Part shown: piece by piece, positions 54,976-63,886 of the stretch
Numbering within the stretch: position 1 is the first letter of the stretch
How the letters are laid out: each line of letters begins with the position of its first letter
The notes under the pieces: generated by a model
Databases searched by the model: none
What the model was told of the DNA's origin: nothing
The model's input: only the letters and a program-made list of their open reading frames with translations
Position numbers and translations under genes: made by a program
Source: Erythrobacteraceae bacterium
GTDB taxonomy: Bacteria; Pseudomonadota; Alphaproteobacteria; Sphingomonadales; Sphingomonadaceae
Length of the DNA stretch: 64,000 nucleotides
NCBI GenBank assembly: GCA_027489065.1
Contig: JAIYAM010000012.1
Span: 43,902 to 107,901 of the forward strand
Direction: 5' to 3'

Positions 54976-56181
54976 ATGTCGATGGAGGGGAAATTCAGGT
55001 CGATGGCGGGCGTGGGCGTATGGGGGGCCGCGCTCATGGCGCTGGCCGTGCCGGTTGGCGCGGTGCAGGCGCAGGAACCGCTCGCCCCGCGCATAACCCG
55101 ATCGAACGGGACGGTGGTGGACGAGGCGATCCTCGTCACCGGCTATGGCTTCTGGCCGCGCGATGAAGCCGCCCCGCTGCGCACCGCCCAGCCGCTCGCC
55201 GATCCGGTAACATGGTTCGGCGCGAACTCCGTGCTGGGCCAGGCCCACCTCGCCGATCCGCTGGCCAGTCGCTACGCGACGATCACGCTCGACATCACGC
55301 CCGAGGGCGCGATTGCCGGCTGCCGCTACGCCCCCAAAAGCCGCGTGATCGTGGACGAGGCGCAGTTGTGCGCCGAAATTGCCGGGCAGCGCTTCCTCCC
55401 CAAGCTCGCCGATGATGGCACGCGGGTGGCAGGCACCTTTACGCTCAGCTTCGACAACCGCTCCTTCCGCACCGAGCAAGATGCTCCGCCGCGCCCGCTG
55501 TTCACCAGCGAGCGTGACCGCACGCCGTTGCCGATGCTGACCCCCAGCGCGCGCAGGATCGACCGCTTCCCTCCGCACGACTTCGACATCGACTTCCTCT
55601 ACCGCGCGCCGCGGTGGAAGACCGCGCCGCAACCCGGCTGGGGCGCGACCCCGCAGGAAGGGCCGATGACGGGGCTGATCTTGTTCCGCAGCCCCTATGG
55701 CCTCGAATGCAAGGTGCTCGCCAGCAGCGGCGACAAGGCCCGCGATGCGGCGGCCTGCGCCTATGGCCGGGGCACCCTCGCGCCCGACTGGAGCGCCGTC
55801 GAGGGCGAGAAGGAATGGATCGTCCCGCTCGCGATCCTCCACCGCCCCGAAGGCCTCCTCGCCATCGGCCCCGATCCCGATTTTGTCCGCGAGACCCGGC
55901 TGGCCGAGGGTGCGGAGGACGCCCTCGTCGCTGCCCTCACCCGCGCAGGCGTGCTGGGCAAGGACCGCGCGAAAAGCCCGCTCGTCCTCGATCTCGCGTC
56001 CAACCCCGACGGCAGCTTGCGCCATTGCCGCGTGGTCACGACCACCGGCAAGGATCAGACCGACATCGCCGCGTGCAAGGCCGCGCGCGAAACCGTCCGG
56101 CTGATGCCCAGAGAAGACGTGTTCGGCACCCCCAGCCCGCTCGCCAGCACCTTCTGGCGGGCCAAGCCGGAAGCGCAATAG
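54976..56181 (+). CDS. Exported protein with two TonB C-terminal-like domains
   Basis: A 401-residue protein with signal peptide (GVWGAALMALAVPVGAVQAQ). Residues ~90-170 (TLDITPEGAIAGCRYAPKSRVI, DEAQLCAEIAGQRFLPKLADDG) fit the TonB_C pattern: a Gly-x-x-x-x-C strand, a Cys in the helix and a R-F-x-P core. A second, weaker copy near the C-terminus (LASNPDGSLRHCRVVTTTGKDQTDIAACKAARE) has the same spacing. Each copy could form one disulfide. It has no proline-rich linker, so it is not a normal TonB. The function is unknown; it lies divergent from the S9 peptidase. Confidence 0.7.
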   Translation: MSMEGKFRSMAGVGVWGAALMALAVPVGAVQAQEPLAPRITRSNGTVVDEAILVTGYGFWPRDEAAPLRTAQPLADPVTWFGANSVLGQAHLADPLASRYATITLDITPEGAIAGCRYAPKSRVIVDEAQLCAEIAGQRFLPKLADDGTRVAGTFTLSFDNRSFRTEQDAPPRPLFTSERDRTPLPMLTPSARRIDRFPPHDFDIDFLYRAPRWKTAPQPGWGATPQEGPMTGLILFRSPYGLECKVLASSGDKARDAAACAYGRGTLAPDWSAVEGEKEWIVPLAILHRPEGLLAIGPDPDFVRETRLAEGAEDALVAALTRAGVLGKDRAKSPLVLDLASNPDGSLRHCRVVTTTGKDQTDIAACKAARETVRLMPREDVFGTPSPLASTFWRAKPEAQ

Positions 56182-56259
56182 CCGCAGGCGGTGGCATCCG
56201 CGCGCCGCTGCGCCTATACTCGGCCCAACCTCCCCCTAGGACACGAGAGACTCAAGCCC

Positions 56260-58065
56260 ATGCTCATGCAGACCCACGAAGCCCGCCTTGCCGCCCTGCG
56301 CGAAGAGCTGAAACGGCGCGGGCTCGACGGGTTCATCGTCCCCATCTCGGACGAGCACATGAGCGAATACGTGGGCGACTATGCCCAGCGGCTCGGCTGG
56401 TTGACGGGCTTCGGCGGATCGGCCGGGTTCGCCGCCGTCACCCTCACCCATGCCGCGATCTTCGTCGACGGGCGCTACACGGTGCAGGTGCGCGAGCAGG
56501 TCGACGGCAATCTGTTCGAATATCGCTCGATCCCCGGCGACACGCTGGCGGGATGGCTCGCCGAGGTCAGCGAGGCAGGCGCGCGGATCGCCTATGACCC
56601 GTGGCTCCACACCTATGCCTTCGCCGAGGCGCTGGGGGCGAAGCTTGCAGCGAAGTCGATCGCGCTGGTCGCTGCCGAGACCAATCCGCTCGATGCGGTG
56701 TGGGCCGACCAGCCCGCCCCCTCGCCCGCCCCCGCGACGCCCTATGACGAGGCGCTCGCCGGGCGCTCTTCGGCGGACAAGCGCGCAGCCATCGCCGACT
56801 GGCTGGCCAAGGAAGGCCACGACGCGGTGGTGATCCCCGCGCTCGATTCGGTGGCATGGCTGCTCAACATCCGCGGCGCCGACGTGGCGCATACCCCCGT
56901 GGCGCTCTCCTATGTGATCGCCCACAAGGACGGCAGCGCCGAGCTGTTCATCGCGCCCGAGAAGGTCACGCCCGAGCTGACCCGGCACCTCGGCAACGCA
57001 GTGACGATCCGCGACCGCGCCGGTTTCGAGGGGAGCTTGCGCGAATTCGCCGGCAAGAGCGTCGCCATCGATCCCGATTTTGCCGTTGCGGGGATCGCGC
57101 TCGCGCTGAAAGCGGGCGGCGCGCAATTCGCCTTCAAGCAGGACCCGACGATCCTCGCCAAGGCCGTGAAGAACGAAGCCGAACAGCAGGGTCACCGCGA
57201 CGCGCAGGCGCGTGACGGCGCGGCGGTATCGAAGTTCCTGCGCTGGCTGGAGATCACCGCCCCCTTGGGCGAAGTCGACGAACTCGCCGCCGCCGCTAGG
57301 CTCCAGGCCTTCCGCGCCGAGGATGCCGGGCTGAAGGACCTCAGCTTCGACACCATCTCGGCCGCCGCCGGCCACGCCGCGCTGCCGCACTACAAGGTGG
57401 ACGAGGAGAGCAATATCCCGATCCCGCCGTCCTCGATCTACCTCGTCGATTCGGGCGGGCAATATCCGGGCGGCACCACCGACATCACCCGCACCGTCTG
57501 GGTCGGCCCCGGCGAGCCGACCGCCGAAATGCGCGACCGCAACACCCGCGTCTTGAAGGGCCACATCCAGATCGCCCGCGCCGTCTTCCCGCAAGGCACC
57601 GCGGGCGGCCAGCTCGACGTGCTCGCGCGCCAATACCTGTGGGAAGCCGGCGTCGATTACGCGCACGGGACCGGCCACGGGGTGGGGAGCTTCCTCGCCG
57701 TGCACGAAGGTCCGCAGCGCATCGCCAAGCCCAATGGCGGGCAGGCCGGCACCGGGCAGGAATTGTTCGCCGGGATGATCCTCTCCAACGAGCCGGGCTA
57801 CTACAAGCCGAACGCCTTCGGCATCCGCATCGAGAACCTCGTGCTGGTCGAGGAACGCCGCATCGATGGCATGGAGGGTCGCTATCTCGGCTTCGAGACG
57901 CTGACCTTCGTGCCGCTCGACCGCAAGCTGATCGAAAAGAACCTGCTGACGGCAGAGGAAGTGGCGTGGGTGGATGGCTACCACGCGCAGGTGCGGGCGC
58001 TGCTCTCGCCGCGACTGGAAGGCGAGGATCTGGCGTGGCTGGAGCGGGAGACGGCGCCGCTCTGA
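56260..58065 (+). CDS. Aminopeptidase P family protein (M24B)
   Basis: A 601-residue metallopeptidase that would remove N-terminal residues before Pro. Two N-terminal creatinase-like domains (LKRRGLDGFIVPISDEHMSEYV and LAKEGHDAVVIPALDSVAWLLNIRGADV) precede the pita-bread catalytic domain, with metal ligands in SGGQYPGGTTDITRTVW (~400), HGTGHGVGSFLAVHEGPQ, LSNEPGYYKPNAFGIRIENLVLV and ETLTFVPLDRKLI. The three-domain layout fits the longer prokaryotic/eukaryotic APP class. The ATG at 56260 follows a GAGAG site; an upstream ATG (56191) would be too early. Confidence 0.95.
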   Translation: MLMQTHEARLAALREELKRRGLDGFIVPISDEHMSEYVGDYAQRLGWLTGFGGSAGFAAVTLTHAAIFVDGRYTVQVREQVDGNLFEYRSIPGDTLAGWLAEVSEAGARIAYDPWLHTYAFAEALGAKLAAKSIALVAAETNPLDAVWADQPAPSPAPATPYDEALAGRSSADKRAAIADWLAKEGHDAVVIPALDSVAWLLNIRGADVAHTPVALSYVIAHKDGSAELFIAPEKVTPELTRHLGNAVTIRDRAGFEGSLREFAGKSVAIDPDFAVAGIALALKAGGAQFAFKQDPTILAKAVKNEAEQQGHRDAQARDGAAVSKFLRWLEITAPLGEVDELAAAARLQAFRAEDAGLKDLSFDTISAAAGHAALPHYKVDEESNIPIPPSSIYLVDSGGQYPGGTTDITRTVWVGPGEPTAEMRDRNTRVLKGHIQIARAVFPQGTAGGQLDVLARQYLWEAGVDYAHGTGHGVGSFLAVHEGPQRIAKPNGGQAGTGQELFAGMILSNEPGYYKPNAFGIRIENLVLVEERRIDGMEGRYLGFETLTFVPLDRKLIEKNLLTAEEVAWVDGYHAQVRALLSPRLEGEDLAWLERETAPL

Positions 58066-58073
58066 TGGATTTA

Positions 58074-58102
58074 CGTCTCCCCGGACCGAGTCCGGGGAGA
58101 CG
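58074..58102. repeat. Perfect 13-bp inverted repeat (hairpin)
   Basis: CGTCTCCCCGGAC, 3-base loop CGA, GTCCGGGGAGACG, 8 bases after the aminopeptidase stop. There is no T-run, so it resembles a REP-type palindrome; it may still stop transcription or protect the mRNA end. Confidence 0.75.
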
Positions 58103-58179
58103 ACGGGCGGGCTTGTTGGCGCGCCGATGTTCCGGTAATGTTCTCCTACACGATTCGCATCACACGGGAGGAAAACACG

Positions 58180-58575
58180 ATGATCGGCTATGTCACCCTC
58201 GGCACCAATGATCTGCCGCGCGCGGCTGCGTTCTATGACGCGATCGCCGCGCATTTCGGCATGAAGCGGATGATGGAGTTCGACAGCTTCATCGCCTGGG
58301 GCGAATTCGGCGGGGCGCCGGGGATCGCGGCGACCGTGCCGTTCGACGGGCAGCCCGCCACTGTCGGCAACGGCGTCATGGTCGCGCTCGAGGTCGATGC
58401 GCCCGAAAAGGTCCACGCAATCTACGAGACGGCGATGGCCCACGGCGGCAGCGACGAAGGCGCGCCTGGTCCGCGCGGGGAGGACGGCTTCTACGCCGGC
58501 TATTTCCGCGATCCGGACGGCAACAAGCTCAATGCCTTCTGCATGGTGCCAAAGACCGAAGCGGCGCCCGAGTGA
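58180..58575 (+). CDS. VOC family protein
   Basis: A 131-residue glyoxalase/bleomycin-resistance-like protein. It starts MIGYVTLGTNDLPRAAAFYDAI with the typical beta-alpha start and ends with GFYAGYFRDPDGNKLNAFCMV, where the family's last metal-ligand Glu is replaced by Asn, so the metal site may be lost. The ATG at 58180 has GGAGGAAAA before it; an upstream ATG at 58138 is less likely. It overlaps the next gene (GTGA). Confidence 0.88.
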   Translation: MIGYVTLGTNDLPRAAAFYDAIAAHFGMKRMMEFDSFIAWGEFGGAPGIAATVPFDGQPATVGNGVMVALEVDAPEKVHAIYETAMAHGGSDEGAPGPRGEDGFYAGYFRDPDGNKLNAFCMVPKTEAAPE

Positions 58576-58967
58576 CCGCGCCCCGGCTGGAGGAGCGGTT
58601 CATCCATCTCGGGCTCGGGGCAAGGGCGGTGGAACAGCCGCCCTTCGCCGGAATGGAATGGTACGAAGGCTATGGCGCGCGCCATGCGGGTGACGGGGCC
58701 GAGGGCCGGCTGGTCTCGCAATACACCTTCGACGAAAGCTGGACCTCGTGGGAAATGCACCCGGCGGGCGACGAGGTGGTGATTTGCACCGCGGGCTCGC
58801 TGGTGCTGGTGCAGGAGTTCCCGGATGGCCGGCTGGTCGAGGTGCCGCTCGGGCCGGGCGAATATGCGATCAACCCGCCGGGCGTGTGGCACACTGCGGA
58901 TGTGGCCGGGAGCGCCACCGCGATTTTCATCACCGCCGGGGAGGGGACAGAGCACAGGCCGCGCTAG
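58572..58967 (+). CDS. Cupin domain-containing protein
   Basis: A 131-residue single-domain cupin. The two motifs are SWTSWEMHPAGDEVVICTAGSLVLVQEF (with E and H positions) and the second half YAINPPGVWHTADVAGSATAIFI. GTG start inside the stop of the VOC gene gives translational coupling. Related small cupins bind a metal or sugar ligand; the role is unknown. Confidence 0.85.
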   Translation: MTAPRLEERFIHLGLGARAVEQPPFAGMEWYEGYGARHAGDGAEGRLVSQYTFDESWTSWEMHPAGDEVVICTAGSLVLVQEFPDGRLVEVPLGPGEYAINPPGVWHTADVAGSATAIFITAGEGTEHRPR

Positions 58968-59008
58968 ATGCGCCTTCGCGGGCGCAAAGTGGGGGTTTGG
59001 CCCGGGTC

Positions 59009-59052
59009 AGACCCCTCCTAGACCCCCTCCAGACCCCGCCCAGACCCCCGCC
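59009..59052. repeat. Four tandem 11-bp repeats
   Basis: AGACCCCTCCT, AGACCCCCTCC, AGACCCCGCCC and AGACCCCCGCC follow one another without gaps (44 bases), between the cupin stop and the parS site. They are C-rich on the + strand. The unit length is one helical turn, so bound proteins would lie on the same face. Confidence 0.85.
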
Positions 59053-59060
59053 AAACACGA

Positions 59061-59076
59061 TGTTTCACGTGAAACA
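59061..59076. promoter_or_regulatory. parS-type centromere site (ParB-binding palindrome)
   Basis: TGTTTCACGTGAAACA, a perfect 16-bp palindrome identical to the chromosomal parS core used by ParB/Spo0J. Flanks are also partly symmetric (CACGA before, CCGTG after). It lies in a 123-base intergenic gap between converging genes. parS sites cluster near the replication origin, so this window is probably in the origin region. parA/parB themselves are not in the window. Confidence 0.9.
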
Positions 59077-59090
59077 CCGTGTCTCGGGTG

Positions 59091-60677
59091 TCAGCGCATA
59101 AGCCCGCCGATCAGGTTGCGGACGAACCGGCCGACGATCGGCCCGGCCAGATCGGTCGCGATCGATCCGGCAGCCGAAGTGACCCCCGAGGCCACCGGAT
59201 TGGCGCGGCTTTTCTTGCCGAGCACCTTGGACGCCGCAACCCCCGCCGCCCCGCCGAGCGCCACTTTCGCGCCGGTTGTCAAAGCCTTGCCCCACAGGCT
59301 CGGGCTCTTGCGCGCCTGCCCCCGGACTGTCTCCTCGCCCTCCGCCTCGACCTCCTCGGCGGTGGCGGCGGCATCGGCGGCCTTGGCGGCGAGCACTTCG
59401 GCGGCGCTCTCCCGGTCGACCCGCGTGTCGTACTTGCCATCGAGCGGACTAACCGACTGGATTATCGCACGTTCCTTGGCATCCACCGGCCCCAGCCGCG
59501 AACGCGGCGGGACGATCAGCGTCCGCTCCACGACGCCCGGCGCACCGTCCTCGTCGAGCGTCGAGACCAGCGCCTCGCCGACCCTCAGCTCGGTGATCGC
59601 GCTCTCGACATCGAGCTTCGGATTGACCCGGAAGGTCTCCGCCGCCGCCTTGATCGCCCGCTGGTCACGCGGGGTGAAAGCGCGCAGCGCGTGCTGCACC
59701 CGGTTGCCGAGTTGGCCCGCGACTTTCTCTGGAATATCAATGGGATTCTGCGTGATGAAATAGACCCCGACGCCCTTCGAGCGGATCAGGCGGACGACCT
59801 GCTCGATGGTGTCCATCAGCGCATCGGGAGCCTCGTCGAAGAGCAAATGCGCCTCGTCGAAGAAGAACACCAGCTTGGGCTTTTCCGGATCGCCGACTTC
59901 GGGAAGCGTCTCGAACAGCTCCGCGAGCAGCCATAGCAGGAAGGTGGCGTAGAGCTTGGGGCTGCGCATGAGCTTGTCGGCGGCGAGCACGTTGACATAG
60001 CCGCGCCCGCGCTCGTCGACCTTGAGGAAATCGTCGATCTCGAGCGCGGGCTCGCCGAAGAAGTGGTCCGCGCCCTGTGCTTCGAAGCTCAGCAACTGCC
60101 GCTGGATCGAGCCGACCGAGGGCTTGGTGACGTTGCCGTACTTGCCTGACAATTCAGCGGAATTCTCGTTCGCCCAGGCGAGCAGCGCCTGCAGGTCGGC
60201 GAAATCGAGCAGCAGCAACCCGTTATCGTCGGCATGGCGGAAGATGATCTGGAGCACGCCCTCCTGCGTCTCGTTGAGGTCGAGCAGGCGGGACAAGAGC
60301 AGGGGTCCCATCTCGGACACGGTGGTGCGGATCGGGTGGCCCTGTTCGCCGTAAAGGTCCCAGAAGATCACCGGGTTGTCGGCGTAGCTGTAGTCGGCGA
60401 TGCCGAGTTCTTTGGCCCGCGCCTCCAACTTGTCGGCATGCTTGAAGGTCGGGGAGCCCGGCATGGCGATGCCCGACAGGTCGCCCTTCACGTCGGCGAC
60501 GAACACCGGCACGCCGGCCGCCGAGAAGCTCTCGGCAATGCCTTGCAACGTCACGGTTTTCCCGGTCCCGGTCGCCCCGGCGATGAGCCCGTGGCGGTTG
60601 GCGCGGCTCAGCAGCAGCGTCTGCCGCGCACCGTCCGCGCCCAACCCCAGGAAAATCTCGCCCGTCCCGTCCGCCAT
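59091..60677 (-). CDS. HerA-like helicase-domain ATPase (DUF853)
   Basis: A 528-residue protein of the HerA/DUF853 family. Walker A is [14 protein letters not shown] (~36), and Walker B is [17 protein letters not shown] with a following [25 protein letters not shown] segment (arginine-finger region). A linker-like [24 protein letters not shown] precedes a Gly/Ala-rich C-terminus with possible membrane-inserting stretches ([30 protein letters not shown]). Members are hexameric ATPases of unclear role in DNA processing. It lies next to the parS site, but co-regulation is not shown. Confidence 0.92.
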   Translation of the reverse strand: MADGTGEIFLGLGADGARQTLLLSRANRHGLIAGATGTGKTVTLQGIAESFSAAGVPVFVADVKGDLSGIAMPGSPTFKHADKLEARAKELGIADYSYADNPVIFWDLYGEQGHPIRTTVSEMGPLLLSRLLDLNETQEGVLQIIFRHADDNGLLLLDFADLQALLAWANENSAELSGKYGNVTKPSVGSIQRQLLSFEAQGADHFFGEPALEIDDFLKVDERGRGYVNVLAADKLMRSPKLYATFLLWLLAELFETLPEVGDPEKPKLVFFFDEAHLLFDEAPDALMDTIEQVVRLIRSKGVGVYFITQNPIDIPEKVAGQLGNRVQHALRAFTPRDQRAIKAAAETFRVNPKLDVESAITELRVGEALVSTLDEDGAPGVVERTLIVPPRSRLGPVDAKERAIIQSVSPLDGKYDTRVDRESAAEVLAAKAADAAATAEEVEAEGEETVRGQARKSPSLWGKALTTGAKVALGGAAGVAASKVLGKKSRANPVASGVTSAAGSIATDLAGPIVGRFVRNLIGGLMR

Positions 60678-60777
60678 GTCCCTCGTGCCCCTTGCCTGCA
60701 TCCGCCCGAGGTGTGCAGGCAGGGCGGGCGGCGGTCAAGTTCTCGACTTGGCGGCGATTATGGCTAAGGATCGGTGC

Positions 60778-62592
60778 ATGGGTCAGCCAGTGCCGTTCGT
60801 TCTGCTCGATGATGCCCGCTCCGCAGAGAGTGCCGCGGATGCGCTGCTCTACGAGGCTCCGCGCGCCCTGTTCGTGGCGCACCGGCCCGGCGAGGTGGAG
60901 GCGGTGCTCGCCGCAGCCGAGGCAGCGCGGCGCGAGCAGGGCGGATCGCTCGCCGGCTACATCGCTTACGAGGCGGGACTGGCGCTCGAGCCGAGGCTCG
61001 CAGGCACGGTCGCCGCGAGGAGCGGCGCGATGGGCCCGCTGGTGTGGCTCGGATTGTTCGACGCCCCCCGCAAGATCGCCGCTGCACAGGTGCCTGAATG
61101 GCTGGCCGACCGCGCACAGGGGCCGGGCACGCTCGGCCCGATGGAGCCGCAGCTCTCCCCTGGCGGATATGCGGCGGCCTTTGCAGCCCTCAACGAGGCG
61201 ATCCACGCAGGCGACATCTATCAGGCGAACCTCACCTATCCGCTCGCCGGGTCCTTCCGCGGCGATCCGGTGGGGCTGTACGCCAGCCTGCGCGCTGGGA
61301 GCCTCGCGGGCTACGGCGGGCTGATCTTCGACGGCTCGCACTGGCTGCTGAGCTTCTCGCCCGAGCTGTTCGTGGCCCTCAATGGCGCCGAGGCCAAGGT
61401 CAAGCCGATGAAAGGCACCCGCCCCCGCATGGCCGAACCGCAGGCCGACGCCGCGATGGCCGAGGAGCTCGCGACTTCGGTCAAGGACCGCGCGGAGAAC
61501 CTGATGATCGTCGACCTGATGCGCAACGACCTGTCGCGCGTTGCCGAGGCGGGCAGCGTCCATGTCGATGCGCCTTTCGCGGTCGAGAGCTACCCGACGG
61601 TCCATCAGATGGTCTCGACCGTGCGCGCCCGCCTCGCCCCGGGGCAGGGCGCGATGGACCTGGTGCGCGCGCTGTTCCCCTGCGGCTCGATCACCGGCGC
61701 GCCCAAGATCCGGGCGATGGAATTGCTCGCGCAAGTGGAGCGCGACGCGCGGGGCCCCTATTGCGGCGCGATCGGGCGGATCGATGCGGACGGAAACGCC
61801 GCCTTCAATGTGGCGATCCGCACCTTGCGGCTGACCCCCATCGAGAACGGGCAGGGCAGCGCGGTGCTCGGCATCGGTTCGGCGATCGTCGCCGACAGCG
61901 AGGCCATGTCGGAGCGGCGCGAATGCGAGGTCAAGGCGGGCTTCCTGCGCCGGGCGGGCCCGGGCCTTACCGCCCCTGCCTGCGACCTCATCGAGACGAT
62001 GCGCTTCGAGCCGGAGAGCGGCATACCGCTGCTCGAAGACCATCTCGCCAGAATGAAGGCGAGCGCCGAGGTGCTGGGCTTCGTCTTCGACCGGCATGCC
62101 TTGCGCAACCAGATCCAGGCCCTGTGCTTCGAACTCGATGCGCCGGCGAAGGTGCGGCTGCTCGTCGCACGCAGCGGGGCGAGCGCGCTGGAAACCGCGC
62201 CGCTGCCCGTGGCTTCATCCGAGCCGGTGAGGGTCGCAGCGCTCCCCCATCCGCTCGACCCCTCCGACTGGCGGCTGATGCACAAGACCTCCGACCGCGG
62301 CTTCTACGAGGACGCAGCGGCGGCGGCGCGGGCGCTCGGTGCGGACGAGGCGCTGCTGGTGCGCGAAGATGGCCTGGTGACGGAGGGCAGCTACACCTGC
62401 GTCTTCGTGGAAGGCCCGGACGGCGTGCTGCTGACCCCGCCGACGCGCCTCGGCCTGCTCCCCGGCGTGCTGCGCGGGAGCCTGATCGCGCAAGGCCGCG
62501 CGCGCGAAGCGGAACTTCGCCTCGACGATCTGGCGGGCGGATTCTGGATCGGCAACGCGGTGCGCGGGCTTGTGCGGGCGGTGCTGGTCTAG
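60778..62592 (+). CDS. pabB: Aminodeoxychorismate synthase component I fused to aminodeoxychorismate lyase-like domain
   Basis: A 604-residue fusion for 4-aminobenzoate synthesis. Residues ~1-385 are PabB: EAIHAGDIYQANLTYPLAG, KPMKGTRPRMAEPQ, VKDRAENLMIVDLMRNDLSRVA and FPCGSITGAPKIRAMELL (chorismate-binding motifs). From ~395 a class IV aminotransferase-like PabC domain follows, with FEPESGIPLLEDHLARMKASAEVLGF, a PLP-lysine candidate in DWRLMHKTSDRG and EDGLVTEGSYTCVFVE. The ATG at 60778 has AAGGA upstream; an ATG at 60760 is also in frame. Confidence 0.94.
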   Translation: MGQPVPFVLLDDARSAESAADALLYEAPRALFVAHRPGEVEAVLAAAEAARREQGGSLAGYIAYEAGLALEPRLAGTVAARSGAMGPLVWLGLFDAPRKIAAAQVPEWLADRAQGPGTLGPMEPQLSPGGYAAAFAALNEAIHAGDIYQANLTYPLAGSFRGDPVGLYASLRAGSLAGYGGLIFDGSHWLLSFSPELFVALNGAEAKVKPMKGTRPRMAEPQADAAMAEELATSVKDRAENLMIVDLMRNDLSRVAEAGSVHVDAPFAVESYPTVHQMVSTVRARLAPGQGAMDLVRALFPCGSITGAPKIRAMELLAQVERDARGPYCGAIGRIDADGNAAFNVAIRTLRLTPIENGQGSAVLGIGSAIVADSEAMSERRECEVKAGFLRRAGPGLTAPACDLIETMRFEPESGIPLLEDHLARMKASAEVLGFVFDRHALRNQIQALCFELDAPAKVRLLVARSGASALETAPLPVASSEPVRVAALPHPLDPSDWRLMHKTSDRGFYEDAAAAARALGADEALLVREDGLVTEGSYTCVFVEGPDGVLLTPPTRLGLLPGVLRGSLIAQGRAREAELRLDDLAGGFWIGNAVRGLVRAVLV

Positions 62593-62639
62593 CGACAACG
62601 CGCGTTCGACAAGCCCGGATCGAGCGGGTAACGGGGGCC

Positions 62640-63302
62640 ATGCCCGACATCACGATCCTTTACGAAGACGGCGAGGCGCTCGTCATCGACAAGCCTGCCG
62701 GCCTGTCCGTCGACCGTCCGCGCAAGGGCGGGCCGAGCCTCGAAGACCATCTCGAGCAGCTGAAGCTCGGCTTCCAGCGCCCGCCTGTGGCCGTGCACCG
62801 GCTCGACACCGACACCTCCGGCTGCCTGCTGCTGGCGCGCAATCCCAAGGCTTTGGCGCGGTTCAACAAGGCCTTCGAGGAGCGGCTGGTGGGCAAGACC
62901 TATCTCGCCATTCTCGCCGGGCATCCCGAGGGCACGCAGGGCACGATCGAACTATCGCTCGCCAAGATCAGCTCGGCCGAGAAGGGCTGGCGGATGATCG
63001 CGGCGAAGAAGGGCAAGCCTGCCGTATCGCACTGGGAACTGGTGCGCGAGCTCGGCCCGCACAGCCTGATCCGTTTTCGCCCCGAGACCGGCCGGACCCA
63101 CCAGCTCAGGGTGCACGCGCTCAAGGGCCTCGGCGCGCCATTGCTTGGCGATCCGGTCTATGGCGCGGGCGCCGTCACCGGGGCGAAGCGCACCATGCTC
63201 CACGCCGAGAGCCTGACCGTGACGCGTCCCGACAAGACACCCATCGAGGCGCGCGCGCCGCTTCCTGCCGATTTCCTCGCATTCGGGGCGGGCGATGAAT
63301 GA
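62640..63302 (+). CDS. RluA family pseudouridine synthase
   Basis: A 220-residue RNA pseudouridine synthase. The catalytic motif is VAVHRLDTDTSGCLLLARN (Asp about residue 55), preceded by the VIDKPAGLSVDRP strand, and followed by ETGRTHQLRVHALKGLGAPLLGDPVYG. It lacks the N-terminal S4 domain, as in the RluA/TruC-like short members. The RNA target (23S rRNA or tRNA) cannot be named. The ArfB gene starts inside its stop, so both ribosome-linked functions are co-expressed. Confidence 0.94.
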   Translation: MPDITILYEDGEALVIDKPAGLSVDRPRKGGPSLEDHLEQLKLGFQRPPVAVHRLDTDTSGCLLLARNPKALARFNKAFEERLVGKTYLAILAGHPEGTQGTIELSLAKISSAEKGWRMIAAKKGKPAVSHWELVRELGPHSLIRFRPETGRTHQLRVHALKGLGAPLLGDPVYGAGAVTGAKRTMLHAESLTVTRPDKTPIEARAPLPADFLAFGAGDE

Positions 63303-63735
63303 CGAGGCAGAACAGGATGCGCCCGAACCTCTAAGCTCCCGCGCGCTGCGGCTGGCGAGCGAGAGCTTTCTCGCCGGATCCGGTCCGGGCGGGCAGAACG
63401 CCAACAAGGTCGCGACCGAAGTGGAGCTGCGCGTCAACATCTACGCGCTGCGCCTGTCGCCGCCGGTGTTCGCGCGGCTCAGGGCACTGGCAGGCGCGAA
63501 GCTGGCCGGCAACGGCGACCTGATCGTCAATTCCAAGGCGCACCGCACGCAGGAGGCGAACCGGCAGGATGCACGCGCAAAGCTCGTCGCACTGCTCGAG
63601 GAGGCGCAGACCGAGCCCAAGCGCCGGGCAAAGACGCGTCTCAACCGGGTCGGCAAGACCGAGCGGTTGAAGGGCAAGAAGGTGCGCGGCGCCGTCAAGG
63701 CGAACCGGGGAAAGCCGAACCACTCGGACTGGTGA
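63295..63735 (+). CDS. arfB: Alternative ribosome-rescue peptidyl-tRNA hydrolase
   Basis: A 146-residue ArfB/YaeJ-like release factor. The peptidyl-tRNA hydrolysis motif GGQ is in AGSGPGGQNANKVATEVELR (about residues 32-34), and the C-terminal ~35 residues are a Lys/Arg-rich tail (RLNRVGKTERLKGKKVRGAVKANRGK) that would sit in the empty mRNA channel of stalled ribosomes. The gene overlaps the pseudouridine synthase stop and is followed by a terminator and rpmG. Confidence 0.95.
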   Translation: MNDEAEQDAPEPLSSRALRLASESFLAGSGPGGQNANKVATEVELRVNIYALRLSPPVFARLRALAGAKLAGNGDLIVNSKAHRTQEANRQDARAKLVALLEEAQTEPKRRAKTRLNRVGKTERLKGKKVRGAVKANRGKPNHSDW

Positions 63736-63781
63736 GCCGCCGCTGGCTCTCGCCTTGACTTTTCCCCGTGAATCGGCGAGA

Positions 63782-63836
63782 GGCGCGCCCGTGTGCGGTG
63801 TGCCGGGCGATCCGGGCGCGCCGCGTTTGTTTTTTG
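63782..63836 (+). terminator. Terminator after arfB
   Basis: Perfect 10-bp stem GGCGCGCCCG / CGGGCGCGCC (arms 63782-63791 and 63813-63822) with a 21-base loop, followed by a T-rich run (GCGTTTGTTTTTT). It ends the pabB-rluA-arfB unit and isolates rpmG. Confidence 0.8.
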
Positions 63837-63886
63837 ACGCCCGTGTGCAGCACCTTGCGGGCCGACCCAGTTGACAGGAACCCGCC

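Noticed and set aside
63834..63876. TTGACG and TTGACA boxes before rpmG as promoters
   Set aside because: Neither has a -10 box at a workable distance; the second lies within the ribosome-binding region.
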